Shown here piece after piece: positions 11,701-22,159 of a stretch of DNA of 64,000 bases. Source of the DNA: Undaria pinnatifida (taxonomy: Eukaryota; Sar; Phaeophyceae; Laminariales; Alariaceae); NCBI GenBank assembly GCA_012845835.1, contig JABAKD010000013.1, forward strand, positions 950,501 through 1,014,500. Reading direction: 5' to 3'. The position numbers and the translations under genes were made by a program. The notes beneath the pieces were generated by a model. The model was not told the DNA's origin. It saw only the letters and a program-made list of their open reading frames with translations, and did not search any database. Every line of letters starts with the position of its first letter. Within the stretch, counting starts at the first letter, position 1.

Positions 11701-14685
11701 TGTATTATTACACGAAGGGCGAAGTGGTGAGTGCAGTCGAGAAAGCGCAGGCCCTAGTAGTACTGAGTACATCGATCAAATGCGCCTCAGTTATTACCTC
11801 GCCTGCTGTTTTTGCATCGACTCTGCTATGTGCACCATTGTGATTTCGATACCCATTACCAACGGCAGGTAGTACTAGTGCTGCCAAAAGCCGTTTCACG
11901 AGTACCCGTCTGTCTGGAAACGCAAGGGCCGTTTCGTTGTTGACATTATTAATAGCATGAAACGGTTCTTGCATACGCGTACGGAGAGAGTGACCAAATG
12001 GGGAGGGTTTTGAGGCGATTCTATGATACTGCTGAAGAATAGAACCAGAAGCGCAACCCGGGGTTTATTGTGGCAGAGGGATCGTGGTTCGATGCAAATA
12101 TTTATGCGTTGTGTCCGTTTTTGACGAACATTTTTTTTCTTTGTGACTAACATGAAGATGCTACACATGCAGCTTTTCGTGTGATAGTCAGCCTGCAGAG
12201 TTTACGTAGCACGAACATCCCACACCGATCGTTCCCCTCGGGCAGTGTTCGCCGGCTCCAATAGAGTTCATGTCGTCGCTGATCACGCCACGTCCTGGGT
12301 ACTCACTGAAGTAGGTACCAGACATGTTTCACTGATTGACATACTCCAGTGTGTAGGCATCTTGTTTGTGGGATCGTCGCGTAGATAACGCAAGGATAAG
12401 CCTGACAGCAAGCCGTAGTTGTCAGACCGCTGCTTTCTCTCCACTATTAATAATCACTCTTTTCGCCACGTGAATTAATTGCTTAATCGTCGCACTTTAT
12501 GGACGCGCAGCTTGAAGCCGCGGAAAGTGTGGCGGAGTTTGGCCAGGTCCTGTTGGGCATGCTGGAGCGGGCAGCGGCTTTTGGCAAGGAATACGTGGTG
12601 AGACTAGCTGCTCATTTTTTCCAGCAGCATGTTCCCTTCTGATTTCGCTTAACAACCACTGCTGTTATCCTTTTGTTACTACTAATACTGCAATTTTTTC
12701 CCTGCACTAAGTCTGTTTTTCTTTTTGTTTGCTTCTTTATTTCCCTCCCTGCCGGCCTTATGCCGGTATCTTTTTCTTCCTCTTCCTCGTCGTGTTGTTT
12801 TGCCCGGGCAGCGACAGTTATCTTCATCGTGTTGTTTTGTCCGTGCAACAGGTATCTGTTCCTCTTCACACGTATACATGCTGTTCTTGCAGCCTTTCCT
12901 TTCTGATCTTCTTGCATCACATTCTTCAGTACACCTACCTGTCGTTTGTTTTGTTTCTTTTTGTTTTCTTCTTTCGTTTTCTCGTGTTTTCTTCTTGTGT
13001 TCTCTTTTTTTTCCCATGGTCTGGCTTGTTTTGTTGCGTTCTCGTACCCGGTACGCTAGCATTTCTCGTGTTTTCCTTTGATGAATTGCGACTGTTTGGT
13101 TTACTATTATTGTCTCACAGTCTGTGACAACATAATTTTAGTAATAATAAGTTGTATCTCTCTAGGATGAAGAATCAGCACGAACACTGGATATACTGAT
13201 GATGATGATGTCGTTGGGTATGTACGACGGAGATCCATTTTTAACAAGGGCAAATGCCTTATCATGTTGCAAACAATTCACCGGAGTTTTCTAATAATTT
13301 TCGCAATATCTCGGCCAGAACATCATATTTTTTATTTTTTTATTATTGCGCCGTGACCGTAAGGCCTATGCGAACAATCCAAGCTATCGTTTACCGTTAT
13401 CGACGAAGAATTGACAGAGTTTTGACCCCATAGGCATCGAATAATTGACAGAGTTATGACCCCATAGGCATTAAATGACCCCTGTTCACAATGGATCTCC
13501 GTATTAGTATGATGGAAATACCGGTTTAATGTGAAGACAACAACAACTACACTAATTCCAAATAGTTTGACATTTTTCTTTTCTATTAAAATCCTCCGGC
13601 GGATGGGGAAAAGTAGAAAAAAAGCTTAAGCTCACCACACTTCGACCCCAAAACATCGGTGGAGTTAAAAAAACAAAAGGACGTGTGGTAGACATGTGCC
13701 GGAAATACGTCGCTCTGCTATGATACACTGCTGGGAAGAACGTCGCGTTGTCGCCATCATACTCGCGCTTGCTTCTGATATTTTGCCTGTGGTTGCACGC
13801 GACGCTGACAGATCGTTCCTCTCAAAATACTTTGTCGTCGACTCCAATGGAGTCAATGCCGTCCCTGATAGCGCCACGTCATGGGTACACGCTGGTTTAA
13901 GCATGAAATGGATTGCATAATAGGGTCGTCGCGTAGGTAAAGCAAGGGCAAGCTTAAACAGAAGCCGTATTTGGCAAATCGCTGCATGCTCCCCACTCAT
14001 CGCGCATTCCTTCACGCCAATCGCCCGACCGTCGCACCGTATTAATAAGCAGCTCAAGACAACGAAAATGATCCTGGAATTGCTGGAGCCTGCCACGGTG
14101 TTGGGGGGAGAGTGGATGGTGAGACTGTGGCAACTCATTATTCCAGCGCCATGCTCCCTTTCGTTTCCCCGCAACATGATCTGCACTTCTTACGAAACGC
14201 GTGTTATTTACAAATCTACCCATTAGATCGTGTTTCATGGCTGGCAAGACCGTCGCAATGGCGTCGTGATCATGACGTATCCACTCTTCTATGGTATGGT
14301 AATAAAATCGGACTGATTCCGACCTCCTGTGATAGAGGCAGGAGGTTGGTTACACGAGTATTCCGGATACAGTATCAAGAGGGATGCTCTGTGTTTTGGG
14401 ACTTCTGCGACGTATTTAAGAACCTCACGCCCTGGAAGCGATATCTAGAGTTCCGTGCTCGTTTCCGGTGTGGGGATATTAGTGCATCAGGTCTACCCTC
14501 CAACGTCGGATGATGCCACTTTCACCTCGACACACCCCGCCTCTTTCGCTTCGTTGCTGATTGAAAACGAACAGGGGATTGCATTGGACATGTTGGCCCG
14601 GTACTGGGGTTACCACCGAGGAGATGGCGAGCGAGCAGCGTCGGACGTTTTTGAAGTGGAATTGGCGGAGATTTTCGCCAGACAT

Positions 14686-14729
<44 letters not shown>

Positions 14730-15798
14730 CGGCGGCCCATGCCCTACGGAGTAAAGCGCCTGCTACAGTCGGGATGGACAGCCGTGGGTAAGAAATATGG
14801 TGTTTAAGGCGTGGTGAAAAGTGTTTGCGCGTTTTTTTGTTTGGGCGTTATCACAGCGCGTGCCGTGATGTAGAACTGCTTCTTTCCTTGAAGGTTGCGA
14901 GGTTTTTTTCCGCGAACGAACACCAACAAACGAACTGCGATAAACTGCACAGATAGACGCGACTACTTGAAGGAATTCTTGGCGGAGGTGATCAGCCAGT
15001 TCGGGTGGGCATTGCCGGGTGTTTGCGGAAAACGAATGCGACGTTAGCTTTAGAGTTACTTCTCTGAACATGGTCATCACACAACCCCCCCCCCCCTCAA
15101 ATGTCCTCCTTCACCATTATACTAATAATACACCAAGGTATTTATACTTCGTATGCTCGTGTTGTTTATACCTTCCTCTTGTCAGAGGTCTGCGAAGGCT
15201 GGTGGCACTAGGACTCCCAAGCCGACGACGCCAATGCACGGTTTCTACAAGTGCAGCTAGAACAGCAAGGGGTAGAAGTTCAACCGCCGCAGATGTGGTG
15301 CAACCATTGGACAACCGGCTTTCTTCGCTCCACACGACCAACGCAGGACCTCTTCAACGAACGCCAGCTGGAGGATGTTGCTTGCCTGTGGTTGGTGAAT
15401 CTCGATGGATCGCGACTTTTGACCCCTGCGTGTTGGCACCACCAACCGATTTTCGTTTGGGGTTTTCACGCGCCGAATTACAGTTTACAGTCCTGAGATA
15501 CTGCAGTTGTCATGCACTTGTGTAATCATTTTCGCCGCCTTCGGTTGGCCTGGTGGGCTGTTAATGCTTTCGCGCCATCGCATGGCGGACTACGCTCGTA
15601 CCATACTTCGTACCGTATGGCCGATTCTATGTTAGAGTAGAGGGACGGGGGGGGGAAGGGTCGATTTTGCACCTTCTGACTGATCGTCATTTTTTTTAGC
15701 TAACGTTTGCAGATTGCCCGTTTGCGATGGCCATGATATATGGCGGTGTAATATGCCGTATACCGGTATTACGCAAGACAGCACGCCCCCTCGGGTGA
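8668..15798 (+). CDS. Unrecognised plastid-targeted protein, multi-exon gene model
   Basis: Model: exons 8668-8764, 9208-9269, 11472-11726, 12511-12597, 14053-14118, 14491-14787, 14953-15018, 15222-15394 and 15700-15798, all GT-AG. Exon 1 is a signal peptide ending A-L-S-T-L-L-F-A-M-H-V-T-G-A-F, a match to the stramenopile ASAFAP plastid-import motif, with F at residue 26. Exon 2 is basic (R-H-R-Q-K), as expected of a transit peptide. The body has a G-H-S-W-Y-D-P motif, helical repeats, F-L-Q-V-Q-L-E-Q-Q-G and a hydrophobic C-terminus ending P-L-G. All phases agree except within exon 6, where a CAG tract separates two good frames. Exons 4 and 5 are diverged copies of each other. I recognise no family. 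Starts of exons 3, 8 and 9 each have an alternative acceptor, so several joins are best guesses. It may be intact or a recent pseudogene. Confidence 0.5.
9208..9269 (+). CDS. Unknown plastid gene, exon 2 (transit-peptide-like)
   Basis: Acceptor CTGCTGCAG|AC completes a GAC codon in phase with exon 1. Encodes a Ser/Arg/Lys-rich segment and ends at CTGAGA|GTATGT, a strong donor, in phase 0. The frame stays open past this donor through an Ala/Thr-rich GCA-CAG tract, so a longer exon is possible. Confidence 0.4.
9640..9825 (+). repeat. Dispersed repeat R4 (ATCCGGGG...TTATCGCG), copy
   Basis: Shares CCATCCCATTTATTATCCTCGC, CTCCCAGTAGTA and CCACTACGGTACG..TTTATCGCGA with 63,880-63,930, 57,160-57,290 and 57,710-57,850. 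Related ends occur at 17,530-17,640 (-), 60,160-60,320 and 63,360-63,480. Confidence 0.65.
9952..10180 (+). repeat. 75-bp tandem repeat with palindromic GCACACCCCTGTGCG core
   Basis: Units begin at 9,952, 10,027 and 10,102 (period 75 bp, the last one truncated) and contain GCACACCCCTGTGCGG plus CCGACATGTGCGA. The flanks from about 9,805 to 9,950 carry inverted variants (GTGCGAGTCATCGCACC). Confidence 0.85.
10465..10570 (+). repeat. Dispersed repeat R3, copy
   Basis: Near-consensus R3: CTCCAGCTGTGAGATCGAAG to GTTGTGTGTCCTCAT. It is followed by a TA-rich run. Confidence 0.8.
10690..10835. repeat. Foldback of the GTGCGATGACTCC repeat
   Basis: Direct and inverted copies of GGAGTCATCGCACCCCTGTG occur within 140 bp. 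A CCCCTGTGCGGAAAATGAAT segment is shared with 9,909-9,930. The stretch can fold into several hairpins. Confidence 0.75.
10963..11040 (-). repeat. tRNA-derived SINE-like head
   Basis: The minus strand reads GGTCGCCTCGGTGATCTAGTG, then a B-box-like GAGTTCGACTC. It is related to 63,555-63,640 (-). Acceptor and anticodon stems are not preserved, so a functional tRNA is unlikely. Confidence 0.5.
11472..11726 (+). CDS. Unknown plastid gene, exon 3
   Basis: Open for 85 codons from AAAGCAG|TCC (phase 0; an alternative acceptor at 11,487/8 is phase 1) to GAAGTG|GTGAGT. Rich in Arg, Tyr and Gln, with G-H-S-W-Y-D-P-A and Y-Y-Y-T near the end. An internal ATG at 11,631 would be an alternative start if the upstream exons belong to another gene. 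Confidence 0.55.
12230..12660 (+). repeat. Segmental duplication, copy A (contains exon 4)
   Basis: Aligns along its length with 13,800-14,170: GATCGTTCC, CTCCAATAGAGTTC, CGCCACGTC.TGGGTAC, GATCGTCGCGTAG, the exon, then TGGTGAGACT and CCAGC.GCATG. This duplicates an exon together with its flanking introns. Confidence 0.8.
12511..12597 (+). CDS. Unknown plastid gene, exon 4
   Basis: 29 codons, phase 0 to 0, between GCGCAG|CTT and TACGTG|GTGAGA. Predicted helical: L-E-A-A-E-S-V-A-E-F, then L-L-G-M-L-E-R-A-A-A-F-G. Confidence 0.55.
12660..13565. other. Intron between exons 4 and 5
   Basis: Pyrimidine-rich (CTTCTT and TTTGTTT runs) to 13,130, then two close copies of AATTGACAGAGTT.TGACCCCATAGGCAT at 13,408-13,475. 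No exon seen. Confidence 0.4.
13566..13645 (+). repeat. CCTCCGGCGGAT element, copy 2
   Basis: Same core as 201-303, with an altered 3' end. Confidence 0.7.
13800..14170 (+). repeat. Segmental duplication, copy B (contains exon 5)
   Basis: Partner of 12,230-12,660. The exon is shorter by 21 nt than its partner, but its splice sites align. Confidence 0.8.
14053..14118 (+). CDS. Unknown plastid gene, exon 5 (paralogue of exon 4)
   Basis: 22 codons, phase 0 to 0, between AAGCAG|CTC and TGGATG|GTGAGA. The peptide keeps the L-K..L-E-L-L-E-P-A..G pattern of exon 4. Because either exon can be skipped without changing frame, mutually exclusive use is possible. Confidence 0.5.
14491..14787 (+). CDS. 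Unknown plastid gene, exon 6 with frame break at CAG tract
   Basis: From GCATCAG|GTC the frame encodes F-T-S-T-H-P-A-S-F-A-S-L-L and L-A-R-Y-W-G-Y-H-R-G, then poly-Ser, and stops at 14,752. A different frame after the triplet tract (Q-frame) gives R-R-P-M-P-Y-G-V-K-R-L-L-Q and ends at GCCGTGG|GTAAGA in phase 1, matching exon 7. A one- or two-base difference in the tract would reconcile them. Confidence 0.5.
14686..14730 (+). repeat. (AGC)n tract inside exon 6
   Basis: About 13 AGC triplets followed by AACAGC. It reads as Ser, Ala or Gln depending on frame. Confidence 0.95.
14953..15018 (+). CDS. Unknown plastid gene, exon 7
   Basis: Acceptor CTGCACAG|AT completes GAT with the G left by exon 6. 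Encodes R-R-D-Y-L-K-E-F-L-A-E-V-I-S-Q-F-G-W-A-L and ends at TTGCCGG|GTGTTT, phase 1. Confidence 0.5.
15222..15394 (+). CDS. Unknown plastid gene, exon 8
   Basis: Entered in phase 1 after CTCCCAAG (alternative acceptor CACTAG at 15,211, phase 0). Encodes A-D-D-A-N-A-R-F-L-Q-V-Q-L, then Q-M-W-C-N-H-W-T-T-G-F-L-R-S-T-R and ends V-A-C-L-W-L|GTGAAT. The frame stays open to 15,495 if the donor is not used. Confidence 0.55.
15700..15798 (+). CDS. Unknown plastid gene, last exon
   Basis: After CATTTTTTTTAG, phase 0, 32 codons: a hydrophobic A-M-A-M-I-Y-G-G-V-I, then L-R-K-T-A-R-P-L-G and TGA. An alternative acceptor at 15,711/2 opens a longer frame (to 16,127), so the C-terminus is uncertain. Confidence 0.4.
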   Translation, partial: LTFADCPFAMAMIYGGVICRIPVLRKTARPLG

Positions 15799-16272
15799 TT
15801 TTCAGAGCTGATTTTCTTGAGCTGGTTTTGACGACGGGGGGAGTGCACCAAACACCGACGGATGCGTCTGTGGAAAGGTCCCCACAGGAAATCGTTCCGA
15901 AGCCACATTTTCCGTTGTGTGTGCCCTCCCTTGTTTTCGCCAGCTTGGCTCGGAATTGCCCTCTTGGGGGTGTTCTTGAGTTTGGCGTTGTTCGGTGTGT
16001 ACAGTTGTTTTGTTACGTCAGGCTTGTCACGGCCGCGGCTAGTGCCGGTTTTCCTGGAGGTGGGGTACAGGGGCTGCGTTGGTTTCGTGTTTGTGGTCAG
16101 TGGGCAAGCGAGGAAAAGACAAAATAAACGATACCTCACTCCTGAAAAGGTCTGTATTACTGAAAAAAAAAAGGTGGGAACTGATTTATGTACAAATTCC
16201 GCATGTATTATGCATTTTTTCGTTTTTTTGCTTGGTCTTGGTGTACGTACCCTCCCTGTCCGGGCCATACAC

Positions 16273-16278
16273 AATAAA
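16273..16278 (+). promoter_or_regulatory. Possible AATAAA poly(A) signal
   Basis: AATAAA lies about 475 nt beyond the proposed stop. Another lies at 16,123-16,128. Either could serve the upstream gene. Confidence 0.3.
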
Positions 16279-16665
16279 TGCGGTTAACGACAAAATCGCG
16301 GTGCCCACATTTCTTTTTTGTGCATGCTCGGTGTGGTCTCTTAAGGAATGCCCCCTGTCAGTGCACGTGTGAGATGTCTTGTCCAGAATGTCGCTTTTCT
16401 GGCTCCCCCCCCCCCCCCCCCCCTCTTAAGGCATACATGGACGACCGATTGTGAGGAAAGGAGGACGGAGCACCGATCGTGACATCGGTAACCGATCGCC
16501 CGACGAAAGCGTTTTGTGCTTCAAACCATTTATGGGAGGGACGTGATGCTTCCCGATCACGGGGGGGGGGGGAATCGTCACGTGCGTGCGTGGAAGATAG
16601 TTCACTCGGCTGTAGATAGTACACCGATTTCATTATTTTATTTCATTTTATTTTTGCTGCTCCGT
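16279..16665. other. No gene seen; C and G homopolymer runs
   Basis: A C run at 16,405-16,425 and a G run at 16,560-16,572 interrupt otherwise unassigned sequence. Confidence 0.4.
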
Positions 16666-16850
16666 TGCGCATGCCATTGAGCGGATAGAGCATAACAAGG
16701 CCTAGCACTGCAAGTAGTTGTTTTGCGCCTGTCATTGAGTGGGTAGTCATAGCACAGTCTGTCGCTCGATACTAGTTGTTTTGCGCATGTCATTGAGTGA
16801 ATAGAGCATACCATAGTCTATCACTCAATACTAATATAGTTATTTTGCGC
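16666..16850 (+). repeat. Tandem repeat, period about 58-64 bp, three units
   Basis: Units start at 16,666, 16,724 and 16,782 with TGCGC.TGTCATTGAG. A partial fourth starts at 16,846. Confidence 0.85.
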
Positions 16851-17009
16851 TGTTGGCCAAGATGCGACCCTTTCTTGGCTAGTTTTTGGTGGGTGCTGTC
16901 GCGTCTGCATGAGTTTTTTATAGAGCGTGGGCTGTTTTAGCCAAATTTTGTGTGTGGTGTCTTGTAGTTTTGAAACGGAGTGCATTAAGGCAGGACAGAC
17001 CGGTGCTTA

Positions 17010-17310
17010 CCATGAGCGCGGTCGGTTGTTTTTTTCCTCTGAGTGGGGACGCGCGGTCGGTTGTTTTTCTCCTTTGAGTGGGGACGCGTATGTATATCAT
17101 TGCTGTGCGCCATTTATCGGCCCGTTTGAAAATTGTGTTGAAAATCGTAGCAAACGCTTGTGGCTTCCAACCGTCATGGTAGGCACACACGCCAACGCCG
17201 GATGACAGCGAAGGATGTGGTTGGGTTGGGTTGAGTTGGGTCGGATTGGGTTGTGCTGTGTTCTGTTGGGATGGGATCGTTGGGTTGGGTTGGGTTGGGG
17301 TGTGGTGCGA
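17010..17310 (+). repeat. 34-bp doublet and TTGGG-rich tract
   Basis: GTCGGTTGTTTTT.CTC..TGAGTGGGGACGCG occurs twice (about 17,023-17,090). A run of GGGTTGGGTTGAGTTGGG units lies at 17,217-17,305. Confidence 0.8.
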
Positions 17311-18599
17311 TGTACTGTTGGACAGTACGTTGAGATCAGAGTGGTGTTGGTGCTCGCCGGAGCAGGTCAAATCTGACATAGATGTAGATTTCAACTGCTC
17401 ATGACTTGGCAGTGCTATGAGTACATGCAACAATGTAAACAGCAGTAGTACCACCAGTATACTATATGTAGTATGTGGTCTGATGATAATGTTACAAAAT
17501 ACAAACACGATGCAAATCGACGAGCAGTGATGATACTGAACCCTCTGCGTGAATAAAATAAAGGCACGTCCCGGAGGAAAAATGACGACACCGGCCTGTG
17601 ACCACGGTTTGTCCAAAAGGCCTACCTGGTATACGTTAAGATGGCAGTTTTTTGTTTTGACCAAGTAGTACGTAGCAGCAATGCCAGGAGATGTGCCGAG
17701 CAAGGGGAAACGTGCTCTGTCAAGGGTGTGGGACGGAGCGTTCCGCGCTAAAAAGCCAACCAGGTACCAGATTGTACGAATAGTTTGGTGTTCGCCAAGA
17801 CATCAAATTGAGGCATAGACTAGTAGGCGAGCACTTTGCCGTTCGCCAAGGCATCAAACAATGAATGGCAAATTCGCTGGACATCTCAAGGGGTGAAGAT
17901 GTGAAAATGAATGCTCTTCCCTGGCATCTTTGGTACCTGGTGCGTACTTTAGTATAGTTCGAGATAGTAGTATAGACTTCCCCTAGTAGTTACAGAGTTT
18001 ACAAGCAGTAGAACGACATCACGTCGAAACAGCAGAAAAAGCGTGTGATCAGGAAGGCGCCGCACGAAGCCGCCGGAAGTTGTTGCCCCCCACTGAAAAC
18101 AAGTCTGTCACGTATATACAATGGTGACGTATATACAACAATGAATGGTCGTTACGTATAATTTTATAACTAATTTTCAAGGACGTCAGCCGTGAGTTTG
18201 ACGAATTTCAGGTCAATACTCATTGGCCGTGCGTGAATCACTGAAAAACTAAAGGCATTAGACTAATCGTATTATTAATAGTGGCTAAATAAAGCGACTT
18301 CCCTATCTTCAGTATAAAACGACAAGTCAAAAATATCTCGGTGTTGCCTTCACGTGTGTTGTCTTCACATCAAACCGTTATTTTTACCCAATGACATAAT
18401 TACAACCAGTGTTCGTGCTGACTCTTCAACCTACTCGTAGAGAGATACAAATTCTGTAGTCACAGACTGTGTGTGATACAGTGTAAACCAAGCAGGCGCA
18501 ATTCATCAAGGTAAAGCAAGTGCAATGCTAGCGTACCGGGTACGAGAACCAGTGGAAAAAAAAAAACGATGATATACTCCTGGGTATTATTGTGAAAAT
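17311..18599. other. No gene seen; repeat fragments
   Basis: Holds an inverted R4 fragment (17,530-17,640), two GTTCGCCAAG-CATCAAA blocks (17,790-17,870) and an R3 fragment (18,176-18,225). No splice-bounded coding segment found. Confidence 0.4.
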
Positions 18600-18925
18600 A
18601 AAAGTACACTCCAGCTGTGAGATAAAAGATCTTGTCGAAACTCATCTTTGCAAGCCGTGTGTGATACTCCGACCGCGCGTAGTACGGGTTGTGTGTCCTC
18701 ATCAAGGATGTAGGTCGGCGACTCTCCTTGGAACTACAGTGTAGCTATCAGGGTCAACAGGGTGATGTTAATCAGTCTGTTCGCGGAAACTATAAAGCCA
18801 GATTTCGAGGGGGACAACATCTAACTGCTGTGGAAGGAAATGCATCAGTTTATTATCAAGTGAATTCTGTGAGTCGAATATCCGGTGAGGGGAGGGCGGA
18901 GTTTTTAAGGACGTGGGGGCCTGAT
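18600..18925 (+). repeat. Long R3-containing repeat, copy 1
   Basis: R3 is followed by GTCGGCGACTC, GTGTAGCTATCAGGGTCAAC, GAGGGGGACAACATCT, GTGGAAGGAA.TGCATCAG and CCGGTGAGGGGAGGGCGGAG. It is closely similar to 22,160-22,475. Confidence 0.85.
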
Positions 18926-19870
18926 TTTGATCAAAAGGGGGGGCGGGAGGGGGGGAGTGCGGGAAGGGACAGGTGGGGCAGCTCAATTTGTGCGTTGAAA
19001 CTATAAATCCTTCTTGTGGGGGAGGGGGGGGGATTGTGTGGGGGGGGGGCTGGGAACTTCAGGTCGCATAGATGTAGGGGTTTGCTATACGCGTGGTGCT
19101 TGGTCTAGGCGATGGTGCGGGTGGCGGGGAAGGAGGGGGCGTTGGAGGCGGGGGGGGGTGGGAATTGCAGCAGCGGCATGGACGGCTCTAAAAAGATAAT
19201 GAGGCGATATCCAGGGCGTGGAAGTGTTTAGTACTCTGGCGGATTTCGATATTAGGTGGGGCGTTTGAGCAAGAGAGAGCGAGGAAAAAAAAAAAAAAAG
19301 GGGGGGGGGGGGCGGGGGCGGGGGGGGGGAGGGTTTTCAAGAGGTCTAGGTCACATATAATATTAAATACACTCCAGCTATGAGATCAAGGATTTGGTCG
19401 AAGCTGATCTTGGCAACATTGTGTGTGATCCTCCGATCGCGCGTATTAATCATATATGTAGGGGCTTGCTGTACGCGCGGTGCTGGGTCTAGGCGATCGT
19501 GCGGGGTGTGGGGAAGGAGGGGGCGTTGGAGGGGGGGAGGGGGGATGAATGAAAGCTACGTCATGGATGGCTAGAAAGATAATGACGTGATATCAATTGC
19601 GTAGAAGGGTTTATTACTCTGGCAGATTTCGATTATAAGTGGGGCGTTTGAAAGAACTGGGCGGGAAACAAAAAGGAGGGGGGGGGGAGGAGGGCGGAGA
19701 TGAGTTGAAGCTACGGCATGGATGGCTAGAAGGATACTGAGATGATATCAGCTGGCTGGTAGTGTTTACTACTCTGGTAGATTTTGATTTCAGGTGAGGC
19801 GTTTGAACAAGAGGGATCGGGGGGGGGGGCGGGCATTTCAATATGTGCGCGGAAACTATAAATCCCCAAA
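18880..19870 (+). repeat. Array of about 160-bp units separated by poly-G runs
   Basis: Units include ATGGATGGCTAGAA.GATA, TACTCTGGCAGATTTCGAT and GGTGAGGCGTTTGA (about 19,178, 19,560 and 19,718), with GGTCTAGGCGAT and GGGGAAGGAGGGGGCGTTGG blocks. Runs of 8 or more G separate them, and 19,283-19,330 has A14 then G12. Confidence 0.85.
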
Positions 19871-21325
19871 GGGGATAAACCTGACGGTTGTAGCAAGAAG
19901 ACACCCCTTTATATCGCCCGCCTGGTAATGCTTATTTTTCTAGAAGGTTTGATGTCACATGTAGTTTGCAACCCAGTTCTTAGGTGTAGTAAACAACGTG
20001 TTAAAAGCTTCATAATTTGTTATTGCACATGGATCGAAAGATAGAATATTTCAATCGATAGGTACAATCATGTAGATACCATTATTTTCTAACACCGCTA
20101 GACTAATTATAAGAAAGAGATATACGTATTGCCAAATACAACAGGCGAGGTGATGTGGTCATGCAATGTCACCGCCATCGAGAACGAAAGGGAGAAATAC
20201 GAATCGTTAGTGTTATATACGATGCATCCCCTCACGGGAGGGTACTGGCTAAACCACGGCAATGGCGTCATTACGTCTACGTAAGTACGTACGTATGTAA
20301 CTCCAATGTCAAATGCCGATAAAATCGGCAATTACCCGTATGTACGTAATTGCAGTTAATTCACGTTCGAAGTTAACACTCGCGTCGCAAATAGGCGCGC
20401 GGGGGGAGGGGGGGGGGGGGTACTCATTTGTTGCTTGCCTTAGCGATTCAACCATTGACCATTGACCACGCATGCCTTTGGAGACGGAGTATATACGAGA
20501 CACCTCTCCAATGTTTTTGGGCGCTCATTGCGCTTCTGTGAAGGTGTGCCTTGGGGGATCGTTGTCGATATGATCCTCAGAAGGAACAGGTGTGTCTATC
20601 GCTAGACCACAGCTGAGAGCCGTACAGAATCCAGGTAGTGGAAGAAATCTCTGATAATTATCGAGCAAAGAGTGCTTGGTTTGGCCAGGAAACTGGAGTG
20701 ATAGAGAGGGAGGGTGGGGAAAGTAGCTTGGGCAAGCCCAAGCTACGAGGAACGGCTCTCGTACTGGCAAGGGATACAAAGCGTCACCCAAGACGTCACC
20801 CCTAATCGCAAGTTGCTACCTGCCTACGTCGGTCGCTTCCACAAGACCACGTGCGTGACGCGCTGCATACTTGAAGTAGAAGTAAAGACCAGCCCCTAGC
20901 ACAACCAATCACACCCCGAGTCCTAGTGCTCTTCTGAGAACCATACTACTCATGTGCGAACGCGCAACTATATACTCTCAGGCAATCAGCGCAGGGCGTG
21001 GCCTAAGCCAGGGTGCTACCATTATTATTATGTTTCTAACATTACATGCTGCGCAGATCCCGTGACTCATGATACTGTCATGGGATATATATGTACGTGC
21101 CTATTACTAGATCGCACGACAGGTTTCCTAGGCACACAACAGATTCCGAATCTCGCGATTCCGATTCCAAATCACATTTGAAATAACGGAAATCAAACCC
21201 CAATTTACCAGCAGAGATGGACGGTTTGTTTGTCTATTGCTCATACAAATAGCGCACACAAAGCGGAACACCATAATAACACGTCTTCCATATACTACAT
21301 AGAAACTGTTCGCTTATCCTACCCG
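19871..21325. other. No certain gene; weak minus-strand open frame at 20,525-20,791
   Basis: A minus-strand frame ends in TGA after a His/Asp/Pro-rich tail, but it has no recognised domain or splice partner. G runs lie at 20,401-20,421. The rest is unassigned. Confidence 0.3.
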
Positions 21326-21855
21326 TATCCCCGTCTTGTTTCACCGTCTACGGCAACCATCTACCTCCTAGGATAGCGATCGTTTTCTCGCTACTCTAGT
21401 CTACAAACTCTTCTACGTCACATACATACCGCTAATTCCGTCATCTCCTCTAACGCATCTCGTTCCTCCTTGTACATTTCACATTCTCCTACTATGTGAG
21501 TCTTACTCTAATGTTGTGCCACACGGGCGCCTATTTGTAGCCACGTGCTCCTCCTCCCGACTACCGGCATGCCTCTTTCTTCTTTCTGGTAGGTTCTATC
21601 CCCGTCCTGTTTCGCCGTCTGTCTGCGGCCACCTTCTACCTCCTAGGATAGCAATCGTTTTCTCGCTACTCTCTATTTGTAGTCTACCAAACTCTTCCAC
21701 GTCACACGTCTAATTTCACCATCTCCTCCTCTAACGCATCTCGCTCCTCCTTGTATATTTCACATTCTCCTATTATGTTCACGAGTCCCACTCTCTATTG
21801 TTGTGCCACACGGGCGCATACTTGTAGCCACACGTCATCCTCCTCCCGACTATGA
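21326..21855 (+). repeat. 271-bp tandem duplication
   Basis: Unit 1 starts at 21,326 and unit 2 at 21,597. Shared blocks include CTACCTCCTAGGATAGC, ATCGTTTTCTCGCTACTCT and TTGTGCCACACGGGCGC. Confidence 0.9.
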
Positions 21856-22159
21856 GGACGGGGGGGGGGGGGTAGGGAACCGCGGCTAAAGCAAACAAGG
21901 AGACGGCAGACAGGGTAGCACGGCATCAGGCCTACTAATAAACAGACTCTACGTAGCCTTAAGCTACTGCGACTATATCCCGTGTTTCGTAATTTTTTTT
22001 TGTTTGGGTTGCCTGCTGCGTCCCCCGCGCCGGTGGACAGTGTCAGCTGATACCGCTGGACTACCGTCGCCGATATGCGCCCCGTTTTTTCCTTTTCCCC
22101 ACCATCCCTTTTGTCCTTTTTCTCCGCCCCTTTATTATTTATTATATTTAAATAGACTA

